DNA from: Cypionkella sp.
GTDB lineage: Bacteria; Pseudomonadota; Alphaproteobacteria; Rhodobacterales; Rhodobacteraceae
DNA length: 5,856 bases
Assembly: GCA_023255415.1 (NCBI GenBank)
Contig: JALRIN010000068.1
Coordinates: forward strand, 1-5,856
Direction: 5' to 3'
Shown here: positions 5,066 to 5,856 of the stretch, in pieces
Layout of the letters: the number at the start of each line of letters is the position of its first letter
How positions within the stretch are numbered: position 1 is the first letter of the stretch
Position numbers and translations under genes: made by a program
Notes under the pieces: generated by a model
The model's input: the letters and a program-made list of their open reading frames with translations, nothing else
The model's database searches: none
Told to the model about the DNA's origin: nothing

Positions 5066-5286
5066 CCACCCAGCGGGGCAACCCGTTATGTGGATGTGCT
5101 GGCTGGGTCCGAAGCAATTCGGGCCCAGCCGTGCGCGTCTTGAAGACCCGCTTCTTGGTAGCTGCTTTTGCGAAAGCCGGTTCCAAGGTGCGGACACAGG
5201 TTCGGGAGCCACCCTAAGGGACGGGTGGCATGAATAGAACCTATCCCCCTCTCGCCAATCGGCACGCCTTCCGTGGCCCGACGGAA
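5066..5286 (+). promoter_or_regulatory. Structured rplL-rpoB intergenic region
   Basis: The 259 bases between rplL and rpoB carry no gene. They show a row of hairpins: CCAC/GTGG enclosing CGGG-GCAA-CCCG (5066-5093); a 13-pair stem (5101-5130); CTTGG/CCAAG around GCTTT/AAAGC (5154-5187); GCCACCC/GGGTGGC (5208-5214/5223-5229); and TTCCGT/ACGGAA (5269-5274/5281-5286). In Escherichia coli this gap contains a partial terminator and an RNase III cut that lower beta-subunit output relative to L7/L12. An equivalent role is likely here but inferred. None of these stems has a T-run and I see no convincing promoter. Confidence 0.55.
5101..5130 (+). other. Strong hairpin after rplL, attenuator or processing candidate
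   Basis: GGCTGGGTCCGAA (5101-5113) pairs with TTCGGGCCCAGCC (5118-5130) along 13 uninterrupted pairs, one of them G-T, closed by a GCAA tetraloop. It is the strongest stem in the gap and occupies the place of the E. coli rplL-rpoB attenuator. No T-run follows, so cleavage by a double-strand RNase, pausing, or protection of the rplL 3' end is more likely than intrinsic termination (inference). Confidence 0.7.
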
Positions 5287-5323
5287 TGCAAGCCGGCGAT
5301 TAAGATGAAAGGTTACGACGAGC

Positions 5324-5856
5324 ATGGCGCAAGCTTACGTTGGCCAGAAGCGGATCCGCCGTTATTTCGGCAAAATTCGCGAAGTTCTGGAAATGCCGAA
5401 CCTGATCGAGGTTCAGAAATCCTCCTACGACCTGTTTTTGCGGTCCGGCGACAGCGACAAGCCGCTGGAAGGCGAAGGCATCCAGGGCACGTTCCAGTCG
5501 GTTTTCCCGATCAAGGATTTCAACGAAACGGCGGTTTTAGAGTTCGTGAAATACGAGCTTGAAAAGCCCAAATACGACGTGGAAGAGTGCCAGCAGCGCG
5601 ACATGACTTATGCTGCACCGCTGAAAGTCACCCTGCGTCTGATCGTGTTCGATGTCGACGAGACCACCGGGGCACGGTCGGTTAAAGACATCAAAGAACA
5701 AGACGTCTACATGGGCGACATGCCTTTGATGACGAATAACGGCACCTTTGTGGTCAACGGCACCGAACGCGTGATCGTGTCGCAGATGCACCGTTCGCCC
5801 GGCGTGTTCTTTGACCACGACAAGGGCAAGACCCACTCTTCGGGTAAGCTGTTGTT
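5324..5856 (+). CDS. rpoB: RNA polymerase beta subunit, N-terminal part (partial)
   Basis: The frame from ATG 5324 stays open to the window end and gives 177 residues of a protein usually about 1,340-1,390 long in this class. RpoB forms, with beta', the catalytic core of RNA polymerase. Visible family segments are RIRRYFGKIREVLEMPNLIE (10-29), QSVFPIKDFNETAVLEFVKY (58-77), and NGTERVIVSQMHRSPGVFFD (145-164), at the start of the conserved beta core. The wording is that of Rhodobacterales. The ribosome site is AAAGG (5308-5312), eleven bases ahead, which is rather far. The rifampicin-binding region and active site lie beyond the window. Confidence 0.98.
   Translation, partial: MAQAYVGQKRIRRYFGKIREVLEMPNLIEVQKSSYDLFLRSGDSDKPLEGEGIQGTFQSVFPIKDFNETAVLEFVKYELEKPKYDVEECQQRDMTYAAPLKVTLRLIVFDVDETTGARSVKDIKEQDVYMGDMPLMTNNGTFVVNGTERVIVSQMHRSPGVFFDHDKGKTHSSGKLL

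Noticed and set aside
5230..5562. Plus-strand frame of 110 codons overlapping the rpoB start
   Set aside because: It runs out of frame into certain rpoB coding sequence, and its first part covers the structured gap.
1..5856. CRISPR array, insertion sequence, phage or defence genes
   Set aside because: No regularly spaced direct repeats, transposase, integrase or toxin-like frames were found. Nearly all coding space is taken by recognised housekeeping genes.

Overview
The window is a piece of the conserved translation/transcription locus of an alphaproteobacterium. It most likely belongs to Rhodobacterales (Rhodobacteraceae/Roseobacteraceae). That placement rests on the wording of the RpoB, L10, L7/L12 and NusG sequences, the gene order, and an inverted repeat resembling one I recall as common between genes in that group. 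I could run no search, so it comes from family knowledge and reading.

Layout, all genes on the + strand: the 3' end of tuf (EF-Tu), its intrinsic terminator, a long imperfect inverted repeat, tRNA-Trp(CCA), a translationally coupled msrB-msrA pair, secE, a hairpin-rich gap ending in an intrinsic terminator, nusG, rplK, rplA, a long L10-type leader, rplJ (GTG start), rplL, a 259-base gap packed with hairpins, and the first 177 codons of rpoB, cut by the window edge. No gap without a gene exceeds 300 bases.

The genes form a coherent unit. EF-Tu and tRNA-Trp serve elongation. SecE is part of the secretion channel. NusG couples RNA polymerase to ribosomes and Rho. L11, L1, L10 and L7/L12 build the two mobile stalks of the 50S subunit, where elongation factors bind and are activated. 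RpoB is the polymerase beta subunit. The odd members are the methionine sulfoxide reductases MsrB and MsrA, which repair oxidised methionine and sit inside the otherwise standard tuf-tRNA-Trp-secE-nusG series.

I found no undescribed system of the defence, mobile-element or CRISPR kind. The points worth checking are the msrBA insertion, a strong intrinsic terminator between secE and nusG, the structured rplJ leader with a near-repeat that could compete for one partner, and the rplL-rpoB gap, where two identical CCCAGC copies could compete for the same pairing strand.
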